A stretch of DNA of 64,000 nucleotides, taken from Chrysaora quinquecirrha. Lineage: Eukaryota; Cnidaria; Scyphozoa; Semaeostomeae; Pelagiidae. Of this stretch, positions 53,969 through 64,000 are shown piece after piece. Positions within the stretch are counted from its first letter, which is position 1. Each line of letters begins with the position of its first letter. The DNA is taken from assembly GCA_014526335.1 (NCBI GenBank), contig JACTAT010000010.1:681184-745183 (forward strand), in the 5' to 3' direction. Position numbers and translations under genes: made by a program. The notes beneath the pieces are model-generated. The model was not told where the DNA came from and made no database searches. It saw only the letters and a program-made list of their open reading frames with translations.

Positions 53969-55950
53969 TCATTGACCTAACTTTGCAGACGTGAGAATAT
54001 CAATGAGTTTTCTTGTGCAAGCCCCTCGTTTGGTCAATGAGTCAGCCAGTTGTTCTGTTCTTGGTATCCAGTGAATCAACACTTCTTTTCGTGCAATCAT
54101 TTCTTTAATCGCAGCCACTTCAATTCTCAGTCTCTTTTCAGTGATGGCTGTTGTTGAATGAATAAGAGAATGAAGATTTTTGTTGTCAATATATGCAACT
54201 ATTTGTGGCGCTTTTCCAAGTAATTCCTTGACTAACTCCCGAAGGTATAATGAATCATCCAAAGCATCAGAGAGAGCAAGACTTTCCGCAGCGGTTGAGC
54301 TTCTTACTACTCTCTTTATCTTACTTGATCTCCACGAAATCACACTGGAATGAACTTCTCCAGTAAGAAATATGATGTGACCAGCTGTACTTGATGCTCC
54401 ATCGGGAAGATTTGCATGGGCTGCATCGGAGTATACCACTATCTTCAAATAATTTCTATCCTCCATGCTGGGAAATACAAGTTGGTAACAATCGGTTTTT
54501 ATCTTTCTCACTAGTTTATTGGCTTGGATCAAATGACGAACTTCAGGTTGTCTGCTAAGACATATACTCAAATCGAGAACTTCATAACAAATGTCAGGTC
54601 TAGTTTGACTTGCAACCCAATTGGCTTGACCAACGACACTTCGGAGAAGCCCTGTTTCATCAGGTGTTAACTTTGATGTCTTCTGTGATTGACGTGAAGC
54701 TGTCAGTGGAATAGGCTCCATGTTTTTAACAAATTCGTCTTGAGATACTTCAATGTGATTGTTACGATTAATTATATTCAAGCCAATATATTTGAAAATA
54801 CTCTCTTTAAATTTACTGATTTTGAATGTCTCTCTCAATTTCCGCACAATATTTTCTTCGAACGTTTGTGATCCTGCATGACTGAAGTCGTCCACATGCA
54901 CAGCAATGATTCCCTCCATTGAACCACTAATCGAAGAAGAATAGAATAATGCAGGGTCGAATTTAGACTGAAGACATCCGAGTCTTTCTAATTCCTTTTT
55001 GACACTAAAAAACCAGTTTCGTGCTGCATCGTTGAGGCCATACACCACCCTTTTCAACTTCCACAAAGAATCAGGACAGTTGGCTTCCTTTGGTGGTTTT
55101 AGGTAAATGTCTCTGTCAATTTTTGTTCCTTGTAAGAACGCAGCTTTTACGTCTGTAGTTTTACACTGCCAATTCATCATGCCTGAAATTGCTAGCATGG
55201 TTTTCAGTGTACTTTTGAGAACAGTTGGTGAATCCACTTGCGTTGCTGTTTCTTCTTCAAAGCCTCTAGCTACTAGACGAGCTTTGGTTTTATGAGAATC
55301 TCCCTGTGTGTGTCTAGTGATCACCCAAGTTGTAGTAATAGCCTTTTGACCATTATTTGCAACTTCTTCGTAAACATCAAAGTTTTCCCAGTTTTGTATT
55401 TCTTGCTTTTTGGCATCCAAAACTACACTGGTTTGATGTTCTTCAGTAGGAACAAGTGTGAATAATACTGTCTCAGCAGCGGTCTCTTGGATTCTGTCAT
55501 CGTTCTCTGTCTCATTTTCAGTACTAACTGATTTCCACTCTTCAACTTTGTCAAAATCAATACACTTGGACTCTGCATCATCTTTATTCTTTATGTTGAG
55601 CCACGTCGAAAACTTTCCGGTGGCTTTTCCTGCTCTGCCTAAAACAGTTGCGTCTTTCCATTTATCTGTTCCGCGTTCTTTGTATTTGATACATTCACTT
55701 TTTTTCGGAAGGTTGGCACCTGTTTTCAATTTGCCATTACTATAGCTGTTTGAATGTTCCACTGGAGGCGCACTGGTTGTAACTTTGTCCTGTTGGTCCA
55801 TCTCATGGGTGGTAGAATTCAATGTTGCACTGTTAGTTTGAGCTTCTTCATCGCTATCACTGACTGCTTGGAAAATTTCCTGTGAAACAGGGTTGGGTTG
55901 GTTTGGTGTCACATCATTGCTTGGCTCATTACTCGGTCGAAACTCTTCCC
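53969..55950 (-). pseudogene. Copia reverse transcriptase and RNase H
   Basis: The Copia RT begins near NWENFDVYEEV with TTDVKAAFLQG as motif A and VHVDDFSHAG as the active site. RNase H has VVYSDAAHANLPDGAS and AYIDNKNLHSL. It ends with SLTKRGACTRKLIDIL. The frame differs by one base from the integrase upstream; the change falls in a G run near 55950 (KMGEEF against KWGKSF). The rest is uninterrupted for over 650 codons. Confidence 0.9.
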
Positions 55951-56650
55951 CCATTTTAACAAGTCGATTTGTTGATACCCTGACGTATATGTTTCCATGT
56001 CGAATAAAACGACTTTTCCATCTTGACCAATTACTTTGCCCGGCCCTTTCCATTTGTTGTTCCCATCTCTCTTGTAGAATACCTTGTCCCCAGTGGAAAA
56101 CTTGGTTGCATTTGCTCTTACTTTGTGTTTAAGAGCCTTTCGCACTTTTTCTGACGATTCAGCTTCGATGTAGGCCCGTCTAGCACTGTGAAGCGCATTA
56201 ATGTGGGAAGCAACAATTTCACTCGTGGTTGTCCCTTCAAGGGCGGGGAGCTGATCAACCATCACGTTTGGTAGATTTGGGTTTTGTCCAAATACTAACT
56301 GATACGATGAGAAGCCATTCCACATCTGCAAACAGTTTTTAGCGTTAATGGCCCAGGATAGGGCTTGCGTCAACCTCAGTTTGCAGTCATCTTCCAAAAT
56401 CTTTTCCAGACAGCGATCGACTACAGCATGGTTACGCTCGCAGAGTCCATTTTGCCATGGGCTTTCTGCTGCAGTATGCAAAACTTCGACATTCAGGATT
56501 GCACACATCTCTTTATACTCCTCGTTAGCAAACTCACCTCCATTATCGGCCAAAAACTTCACTGGTGCACCAAAGCCATTTCCTACCCACATCTCTATAA
56601 CATTGTCTATAATTGTTGCAGGTTTCTTATCTCTTATGATACGAGCAGTT
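55951..56650 (-). pseudogene. Copia integrase, C-terminal part
   Basis: Begins IIRDKKPATIIDNVIEMW at the LINE border. The second catalytic Asp is in FLADNGGEF and the Glu in GLCERNHAVV. A GDKVFYKRDGNNKWKGPGKV module typical of Copia integrase tails follows. The N-terminal finger and first Asp are on the other side of the LINE. Confidence 0.88.
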
Positions 56651-58985
56651 TGGGAATTGGGATGGTCGATCACTATTTGGTGTATGGGGTACGAAAAGTC
56701 AATGCTTGGAGACTCAATAGAAATAAAAACCCGAAAGTTGTTGAGACTCGAAGCCTTGCTAACTATGATAAAACATCATTCATAAACGACCTACTCCAAA
56801 TAGATTGGTCGAGCATCCTATCTCCCCTCGCAGAAAATCCCAATTCAATGGCTACCACTTTTCAGGAGATTTTTGAGTCACTCATTGATATACATGCCCC
56901 ATTGAAAAAAAGAAGGGTTCGCAATGAAACCGCTCCCTGGCTAAATCCATCAATACGAAAACTGATGGGGGAGAGGGACTCGGCCAAGAAAATGGCCTAT
57001 AAATTTCCTGACAAGTGGCCAATATATAAGCAACTTAGAAATAAGGTAACAAAAGAGATAAAAGTTGCTATAGAGACGCATTATTGTGGGTTGATTGACG
57101 AAAATAAGGGTAACCCCAAAATGATGTGGAAGACCATTAACAATGTGTTGGATAAATCTCAGAAGTCAACAACCCTCACGAGCTTAGACTTTGAGGGTAA
57201 TAGACTTGTCAAAGAAGGTGATATAGCAGAGACACTAAATCATCATTTTGTCACAGTTGGTCCCAAACTAGCAGATGAAATCGAGCAACGGATTAATGAT
57301 GATCCTCTAATTCACGTAGCTAAGGAATCTAACGTTATGAAATTATACCCCGTAAGTGATACCTTCATAGCAAATTCCATCAGGCAGCAAACAAATGGGA
57401 AAGCACCTTGGCCTGATAAGATTCCAACCAAGCTAATAAAGGACGCTGGTGAGGTCATAAGTAAACCTTTAGCGATGATTTTTAATTCATCCTTTCGTCA
57501 TGGAATCTTCCCTAACATCTGGAAGCTGGCGAGGGTCACTCCCATCTTCAAATCTGGAATGAGAAGTGATGCTAATAACTATAGACCCATCTCAGTGATT
57601 TCTGTTTTCTCTAGGATTTTGGAAAAAGTCGTACATGACCAGGTATATGCTTATTTTAAGTCACATCGCATCTTGACAGTTAGCCAATCAGCTTTCCAAA
57701 AACTCTGCTCGACCATAACATCTCTAATTGACAGTACTGACTTTTGGTACGATAATATCGACAATAAGCAGGTTAATTTGACAATTTTCTTAGATCTCAA
57801 AAAAGCCTTTTACACCGTTGATCACAAGATCCTGCTCAGGAAACTAGAAGCATATGGAATCCAAGAACTAGCCGGAGACTGGTTCAAATCCTACCTTGAA
57901 AACAGACAACAATACTGCAAGCTCAACAGCTACGAATCACGGGCAAAGACAATCACTTGTGGTATCCCCAAGGTTCCTGTCTAGGCCCCTTCTATTCATA
58001 GTCTACCTTAATGATTTTGAAAAATGTTTAAACGCATCAAAGGCTGGCATGTATGCCGATGATACTCATGTAACATTAGCATCCAATAGTGTTGATGAGT
58101 TGGTTTTGAAAGCGCACGAAGAACTGTACAATATTACGGAATGGATGAGACTAAATAAATTGAGTGCTAATCCTAAAAAAACAGAGTATATGTTTATAGG
58201 TCATCCAAATCGAACCAACAGGATTGCCGAGCAAGAGCCGCTCAAATTAAACAATTCAGAAATAAAAAGAGTGAAAAAAACAAAATCGTTGGAAGTAATT
58301 ATCGATCAAGGGCTCAATTGGGATGACCAATTTAAGGCCGTCAAGGCAAAAATAGTCGGAGGCCTTGCCTCTTTAAAAAGGCTAAAAAACATCATTCCAC
58401 AATCCCAACTAACCAACGTTTATCATGCCTTTATTGAAAGTCATATGAGATATGCAGATGTCATCTGGGGAGGTCTGTCTAACTCCAAAATGGAGTCACT
58501 ACAGCGCCTACAAGACAGGGCAATTACAATAATCGACACTGCCAGAATAAAGGATCACTGGTCGAAAAACTTTTAACGACTCAACAACTAGTAACGTTTG
58601 ATCGATCAGTTATGACATATAAAATCACAAATAGACTATGTCCAGAAAACCTTTGGAACAAATTCCAACGAAGATCGCATTACTCTAGTTACAATACCAG
58701 ATTTTGCAATAATCTTCAAATTCCAAAGTATAATCTGGAGTACTCCAAAAAGAGATTCTCTTACACAGCTCTAAAGGCTTGGAATGAAATCCCTATGAAC
58801 ATTAGGGAGCTTCCTACCTTACACCAATTCAAAAAACATTTAAAGGATTATTTGACGAGCTGAAACGTAACACAAACACGACCCCTTGGAAGATCAGCTT
58901 AAACTTTTATCAATATAGGCCTGTATGTAAATTGTAAATTAGGAATCCTCATGAATATTTTTTTTTGTTTTGCTATTATTGTATT
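56650..58985 (+). mobile_element. 5'-truncated LINE inside the Copia integrase
   Basis: The LINE lies opposite to the Copia element. It starts in the endonuclease tail (MVDHYLVYGV), then RT with WKLARVTPIFKSG, NNYRPISVISVFSRILEKVV, FLDLKKAFYTVDHKIL, and in the next frame GMYADDTHV. One base is missing at 57970 in a C run (CCCCAAGG), and another shift lies near 58560. The C-terminal LQDRA region and KAWNEIPMNIRELPTL end at 58863. The right border is uncertain (58985-59050) because both sides are AT-rich; I found no clear target duplication. Confidence 0.85.
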
Positions 58986-59054
58986 ATATATATTTCAGCT
59001 GAAAGGTTTTTCGTGTCAAAATAATTAAATATGAAAATAAATATGAAGTGGTAA

Positions 59055-60672
59055 ATCGAGTAAACATATCAATAAGATAGAGGACGTTTACTTTGTTGTT
59101 CCAAATTTTTAAGTCCATGGCTACAGTCTCATTAAATTGTGTAGCTAAGGGAAGGGAAACAACAGGTCTGGCAGGAGTTTTCTGAAACTTTACGCAAATC
59201 TCACAAGAGTCATATAATTTCTTTGCAATTTCCTGGTAATCTTTATCCCAAATGTTGGCATCAATCATAAGTGCTTTTAACCGTTCTTGTGTAGGGTGGG
59301 CGAATTGCTTGTGCAACTTGGTTAGAATTTCCTGTTTTTCATTGTATGTTTCGATTTTAGAGTCCGCAAAGAAACATGTATCTATTGTTACACTTTGCTT
59401 CTCAAGTGGGATGCAATAGTGGCCAGATGACGTACAGTCCAGATCCACAGTGTTGCCCCATATTTCTGCTTGATCATGTTCGAGATCAAGCTTTATCTTT
59501 GCACCTTTCATTGCTTGTTTGCTGAGTAATAAAGGAATCTCACTATCCACAATGTCTGTTTTCACAAAAACACTTTTTCCAGCTAGTTCACAGGGAAGTT
59601 GGAGTTGTCCCTTAGAGGTTTTTGTTTCTCCACCACCAAATTTAAAAACTTTGCTACTAGGTTGCAAATCAATGCTTTTCTTCTGCTCTATGTCGAGTGT
59701 TTGAAGGTAGCAGTTTATCCAGTTTTGACCAGCAACAGTTGAAGTACATCCGGAGTCAAGAACAGCAGAATTTCTTGCTTCACTTGTGAAGAGGCACATT
59801 TCTTCTTCTTTTGGACTAACAAATAGTGTTATGTTATCCTCAATAGGACGTTTATGAGGACAATCCTTAGCATAATGCAGAATTGATTCACAGATCTTGC
59901 ATTTGTTTGGTTTACCGTTAAAACCAATTGGATTGATCTTTTGTCCATGACGCTGTTTGGTCCCACTTTCTTCTTGTTTGTAGTATGATCTGGGTTGAGA
60001 CTCAAATTTTCTTGACTGAAAACGGTTAGATTGATAACGATTACGTGAATATAGAACTTCATTTGTGTCTGTAAGCATACTTGATTCAAGTTTAACTGCT
60101 TGACTTCCAGCTATATCTCCAAGAGGTAGGGACTGTTCACCATAAAACTTTCGTAAGGCAGATTTCATTTGTTCAAATAAATGTTCCTTTTTGGCATAAT
60201 CAACGGCTGTCAGTACTAGCTGCCTTTCCTGGTGTGGCAGCTTGGACGCATCTAAAAGTTTGAATGCTAAAACGGGCGGTGGTAGCTTCATATCTTTTTG
60301 CATAATCCGGTTATAACGTCTTTCAAATTCCAGGATAAAATCATCCATCTTTTGCTGACTTTCTCGTTCAAATCTATCAAACATAATGTAACGTTCATAC
60401 ACTTCACTTAGCTCATCCTTTTAAACAGTTTATCCAAGTATGTTATCAGCTTCTCAACACCATCATCTGCATTAATGGTTTCTAATTTCAGCTCATTAAA
60501 GACTTTATCACGGACCCCACTTGGGTCAGTTTCAGGAAATGACAAAGCAATAGCAACTCCCCTGCTTCTTTTTATCAAGTTCAGTAACAATGCACCATGC
60601 ACGTATTTCTTCTACATATCTATCATATGGTTTGTCTTTGCTAAACACCGGTGGGTTCTTGTAACCACTCAT
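59055..60672 (-). pseudogene. Copia Gag, protease and integrase N-terminus
   Basis: Start ATG at 60670-60672, directly after the primer-binding site (MSGYKNPPVFSKDKPYDRY). Gag includes a CCHC knuckle CKICESILHYAKDC. The protease active site is AVLDSGCTSTV. The integrase finger is FAHPTQERLK with CEICVKF, and the first catalytic Asp is in AMDLKIWNN. Two one-base shifts interrupt Gag, near 60560 (GGGG run) and near 60415 (AAAA run). The frame ends at the LINE border. Confidence 0.88.
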
Positions 60673-60683
60673 CTCTGCTACCA
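60673..60683 (-). other. Copia primer-binding site (initiator tRNA-Met type)
   Basis: Read on the - strand after the 5' LTR: TGGTAGCAGAG (the first T being shared with or next to the LTR border). This matches the complement of the 3' end of metazoan initiator tRNA-Met over 11 bases. The gag ATG follows without a gap. Confidence 0.75.
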
Positions 60684-60790
60684 TGTAAAAACAGATAAAC
60701 AAGTCTTTTGAATAGGGATAACACCCACCAGTTATTCATATATACTCAATACCTAGAATGACAATATTTAATATATATAATTACATGACA
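60684..60790 (-). repeat. Copia 5' LTR
   Basis: 107 bp, identical to the 3' LTR. Confidence 0.93.
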
Positions 60791-60795
60791 CTATA

Positions 60796-61293
60796 GACTG
60801 CACAGAGTTCAAATGTGAGGTTCCACGTGATTATGGAAAACAAGGTAACATGTATTCAGCATATAAGCACCATACAACTATGAAATGCCTTATCGCTGTA
60901 AATCCAAATGGAGCTGCAGTGTTTGTATCAGATCTGTTTGAAGGCAGTGCAGATGATGTTAAAGTTTTTCAGACCTGTGGAATTTTGCGACACGTAAATC
61001 CTGGGGACAGTTTTTTGGTTGACAAAGGATTTACAATACAAGACCTGTTATTGCCATTGCAAGCAAAAATATTTATTCCTCCATTTCTTGGTAAACGAGA
61101 ATCATTCACTAAAGAGGAAATTGTTCTAACAAAGCGCATTGCAAAAGCTCGTATTCATGTGGAACGATTTAATGAGAGATTGAAAAAGTTCAGACTGCTT
61201 GATCGTATTCCTTTAGTATTAGCGCCAATTGCATCCCAATTGGTTTTTGTGTCCTGTTGCCTGGTAAATTTTCAAGATCTACTATGCAAGTGA
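60796..61293 (+). pseudogene. ISL2EU transposase, C-terminal part: DDE_4-like catalytic core
   Basis: Directly after the CTATA duplication the frame of the N-terminal part resumes. First Asp in DCTEF, second in LVDKGFTIQDL, Glu in IHVERFNERLKKF, as in DDE superfamily 4 (PIF/Harbinger, ISL2EU) enzymes. It ends at TGA 61291-61293. No other break is visible, so the gene was intact until the Copia insertion. Confidence 0.9.
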
Positions 61294-61470
61294 TAATTTA
61301 TGTCTTATAGTTTAAAAGTAAATATTTGGTATCAATGGAGGACTTAAATTAACAAGAAGGGGTCACAATAACTTTGTACCCCCTACTTCGATACAGTAGA
61401 GTCCCATATATAAGTAGTCGGGTTTTAAGTAGTCTTGCCCAAGACTATTTCGATTCGGGTTCACAGGGTT

Positions 61471-63450
61471 TTATGGAACTGCGCAGGAGTGAGGATAAGC
61501 TGCGGATAAGCTACGGTTTCTTATAACAGGGTTTCTTATAGAAAAAAATGAGTGTAGTTTCTTATAAAAACCGTGTATGCTAAATGTTATACAAAGATTG
61601 TCAGTATTGTACGCTAAAAGTTGAAAATGACTGGGCATAAATTTCTCGGAACCTTCATTAAAAAGTATTCTGGTACCAACAGTTTTCCAAATTTTGTAGC
61701 AATGATGGATTATTTCACCCTGAACTCTTTCATCCTTCCTTATTCTTTCTATGTGAGGACCGCCAACTCCAGAATGTAGGACAAAATCACAATAATTAGC
61801 ATTTTTGATTAGAAGCTGCAACTGGACTTGATAATAATGTGCATGTGTTGGGCGCAAAACTAGCTTTTCGTCACTTATTTTGAAACACTGCTAGTTTATT
61901 GTTGTCTTTAGCTCAGTTGAAGCTGCATCGAGTAATTGTTTTACTGTCCTGGTCTTTAATATTTTCAAGCACTTCACTTCAACTATCCCATCGAGTTTAC
62001 CATCGACAAAGATCAATCCATCGGGTGAAGCTCCCAAGTATGGAAAATCTGCATGAACCCACAAGCCACTTTCGTTAACAGTAGCATTTCGACATTTCTC
62101 GTATAAGGCAATTGCTTTTGGTTCTTCTTCGATGCCATATAGCATGTCCGGGGTCGTTAAACTCTTCTTGAACCAAAATTTATTTTCTAGCCAGTTGAAT
62201 AATCTTTGTTTATAGCCATCCTTGTTTTGAAACAAAGACAAATTAACAATTTCTTTGCAAGTTGAAGCTGTAATTCGAAACCACCTTTCCTGGAACCATA
62301 CTGACGAATGTCTTTGCTTTTCAGTCCCGGGTACTTGACAGCATTTAGGATCTGGCACACTGATTAGCAGATCTTTTAATGCAGAACTGATATTATTTTC
62401 GAATTGATCAATTAATCTAGTATACACTGCAATGTCGTCTTTCTCTAACATAAAATCTGAATATGAATAGTGGAAGACAGTTTCCGACATGGACGTTTGA
62501 CCCTTTGAATGGTTATAAGAGGATAGATCTGAAACAAAATTATTTACACCATCAAAATTAACACGCTGATGGTATTTTGCAGGCTGTGGGTCGAATTGAT
62601 ACATTTCTTGAGTCTTACTTCTCTCTGTGGATGTTGATGTATACTTTGTCTGTGGTAAAGGCTTTGGATTCCGTGCCCTCTTTTTACCTTTGTTCCACTG
62701 GCAATCTTTTGAAGTGGATGGTGCAACTGCATCATATCCATGCTTTCCCAGATAATCGCTGATAAACAGCACTAGGGCAGACACATGGCAACATCTACCA
62801 AGTTCATTTGCTTTACAACTGCAAGAACAATACTTCACAAAACCACTGAGTTTGCTTACTGTTTTCAAAGGCAAGTCAGCTTTCATAGAATGGTGAACGT
62901 GTGCTCTAACAAAATATGTACTTTCATTTGTAGCGTCTTGAATATTCTCCACAAAACCACTTGTGACAAGACTTCTTCCTTTCCTTAACGGTTTCTCTGT
63001 CACTGAATCTTCGATATTCATCTCTCTCTCTTCTTCATCATTAGCGCACAGCTGTGCAACAGATTCGACCAGATAATGGTAAATGTGTCCATAGTTAAAC
63101 ATTGCTGGTATGTTCATTGAAGGGAATGTTTTCCAACCAGTATCTGGAAAATTAGCTAGCTGGTCAACATCACGCGATGAAGATGATAAATTAATGGTTT
63201 TACTTTGTTTTTCTGCTTTAATTCTGTGCCATTTTCCACCTTCGACTTTCGGATCAATTTTTAGGTCTAGGCCTATGCACTGGCTGACACGCTCTTGCAA
63301 ATCGGCCTTTTTTCCTCCTTTTTTCTGTCCATGGCACTCCAACCAACGTTTTAATTCAAAAACATTACAATCGGTAATGTCTCTTGGAAGTTTTGCCCCA
63401 GGAACATTGTCTTCTGTTAATGATACCAGCTGATAATTCTGAGTATTCAT
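61471..63450 (-). pseudogene. ISL2EU second protein: SAP, SWIM and YqaJ-type nuclease, one stop
   Basis: Start MNTQNYQLVSL at 63450. A SAP-like DNA-binding motif covers residues about 26-58 (VFELKRWLECHGQKKGGKKA). A SWIM zinc finger uses C210, C212, C220 and H222. The YqaJ/lambda-exonuclease fold has WFRITAST, YGIEEEPKAIALYEK, Asp in GASPDGLIF and Glu-x-Lys in GIVEVKC. A TAG at 61891-61893 cuts it, but the same frame goes on with ISDEKLVLRP and HYYQVQLQLLI, the last conserved helix. The true end is near or before 61471. This nuclease accompanies the transposase in ISL2EU elements; its precise role is not established. Confidence 0.85.
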
Positions 63451-63496
63451 AATTCAAACCTTCCCGCTACTGTACTTCCCGCTGAAAACACGCCAC

Positions 63497-63577
63497 CACG
63501 AACTTTTTGTGTTTGTCCGCAAAGCAATCCCATAATTCCTGGCGCGAAAATGTGTGACGTAACACGGCTAAAGCGCT
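63497..63577 (-). repeat. ISL2EU right TIR
   Basis: Inverted partner of 52594-52674; outermost bases AAAGCGCT, then AT. Confidence 0.75.
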
Positions 63578-63616
63578 ATTTTACAAAACAAAGACAACAT
63601 TCTTGCTACATTTTAG
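63578..63616 (+). pseudogene. Virus-like ORF, last piece with stop codon
   Basis: Thirteen codons (including the stop) in phase with 52349-52593 if one AT duplication is discounted, ending TAG at 63614-63616. Confidence 0.55.
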
Positions 63617-63624
63617 AAGAAAAC

Positions 63625-64000
63625 ATGTATGATTTCCCAATATACAAGTCAACTCGGTATTTTTACACTTATCAGCGTGGAAGAGGAGTAGGTAGTATAT
63701 TCAGAATAGCTGGATCTATTTTCAAAAAAGTTGTTGAATCTACATTGCCAACAATAAAGAAGCAAGGTGTAAAAGCTGCCGAGAAAATTTTAAAACGTCT
63801 TTTACAAGAAGAAAGAGAGAAGGCAAATGATTGGATATTAGCTGGCGAGAATTTTGGAGAAGTTGCAAAAGATACTGCCAAATCTTCTATGAGAGGTATG
63901 AAAAGAAAAGCTACTGAAAAAAATGTTGATGTTGTAAAGAAAGCGGCGAAGAAATCGGCTGCCGGTAAGAAATCGCCTGCTGGTAAGAAATCACCTGCTG
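63625..64000 (+). CDS. Polinton/adintovirus core-protein-like (pX-like), 3' end outside window
   Basis: ATG at 63625, 8 bases after the preceding stop, open to the window end (125 codons). The N-terminus has aromatic residues and a GRGVGSIFRIAGSIFKKV segment, glycine and hydrophobic like the membrane-active or core proteins of adenovirus, adintovirus and Polinton (pVI/pX-like). It is followed by amphipathic helices and a GMKRKA motif, then a Lys/Ala/Pro repeat (AAGKKSPAGKKSPA). Basic repeats suggest DNA binding in a particle. Assignment rests on style and layout rather than on a diagnostic residue. The frame is undamaged. Confidence 0.55.
   Translation, partial: MYDFPIYKSTRYFYTYQRGRGVGSIFRIAGSIFKKVVESTLPTIKKQGVKAAEKILKRLLQEEREKANDWILAGENFGEVAKDTAKSSMRGMKRKATEKNVDVVKKAAKKSAAGKKSPAGKKSPA

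Larger units (their letters stand above)
53717..60790 (-). mobile_element. Copia LTR retrotransposon (holds a LINE insertion)
   Basis: Coding strand -, with two identical 107-bp LTRs, unusually short, and CTATA duplications (53712-53716, 60791-60795). Gag, protease, integrase, then RT and RNase H, the Copia order. The identical LTRs indicate very recent insertion. The LINE within the integrase must be younger still. Confidence 0.93.
52594..63577 (+). mobile_element. ISL2EU-type DNA transposon (holds a Copia insertion)
   Basis: Imperfect terminal inverted repeats begin AGCGCGTTAGCC (52594) and, inverted, AGCGCTTTAGCC (63577), and share TTACGTCA and GCGGACAAACACAA further in. AT is duplicated at 52592-52593 and 63578-63579. 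It encodes two convergent proteins, a THAP-DDE transposase (+) and a YqaJ-type nuclease (-), the gene pair that defines ISL2EU elements. Without the 7.08-kb Copia insertion it is about 3.9 kb. Confidence 0.88.

Overview
The window is a repeat-rich stretch of a eukaryotic, almost certainly metazoan, nuclear genome. The pointers are spliced-looking genes with GT-AG borders, target-site duplications, LTR retrotransposons of three superfamilies (Ty3/Gypsy, BEL/Pao, Copia), LINE fragments, a MULE, an ISL2EU-type DNA transposon, a Tc1/mariner and Polinton-like genes. This mix, with a HUH-SF3 Rep and MULE proteins of this style, is most reminiscent of a cnidarian (coral or anemone). That assignment is inference; no host marker gene is present. 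I see no ordinary single-copy host gene, no tRNA or rRNA gene and no CRISPR array.

Left part (1-27,262). A 4.7-4.9 kb non-coding repeat, here called element A, occurs three times (1-4198 cut by the window edge, 15229-19950, 22337-27262), plus a 577-bp internally deleted derivative (14653-15229) and a 144-bp 5' fragment (22193-22336). Each long copy carries an array of roughly 90-bp units with two hairpin-forming inverted repeats. Between copies 1 and 2 lie a broken CRESS-like Rep gene, a Tc1/mariner transposase and a nearly intact Ty3/Gypsy element with matching 210-bp LTRs. The block is then repeated with an 8.46-kb internal deletion that leaves only the 3' end of the Gypsy element. Copies 1 and 2 are nearly identical; copy 3 is clearly diverged.

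Middle (27,265-35,850). A 572-bp MITE with perfect terminal inverted repeats and TA duplications is followed by largely unrecognised sequence. Then come two decayed genes on the + strand: a RecQ-like helicase remnant and, directly after it, a Polinton-type protein-primed DNA polymerase B remnant. A LINE 3' end on the - strand closes this part.

Right part (35,886-64,000). A 10.2-kb element with ~630-bp terminal inverted repeats carries a spliced MULE transposase gene and a protein kinase fused to a putative cysteine-protease domain, both on the - strand. Next is a nest: a short virus-like ORF, followed after 8 bases by a Polinton/adintovirus core-protein-like gene (63625 to window end), has been split by a BEL/Pao element (46198-52348, TSD ATACT) and by an ISL2EU transposon (52594-63577, TSD AT). 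The ISL2EU encodes a THAP-DDE transposase and a SAP-SWIM-YqaJ nuclease. Its transposase gene is split by a Copia element (53717-60790, TSD CTATA), whose integrase is in turn split by a LINE. Single-base frame breaks are common even in the Copia element, whose two LTRs are identical, so some breaks may be consensus errors rather than true decay.
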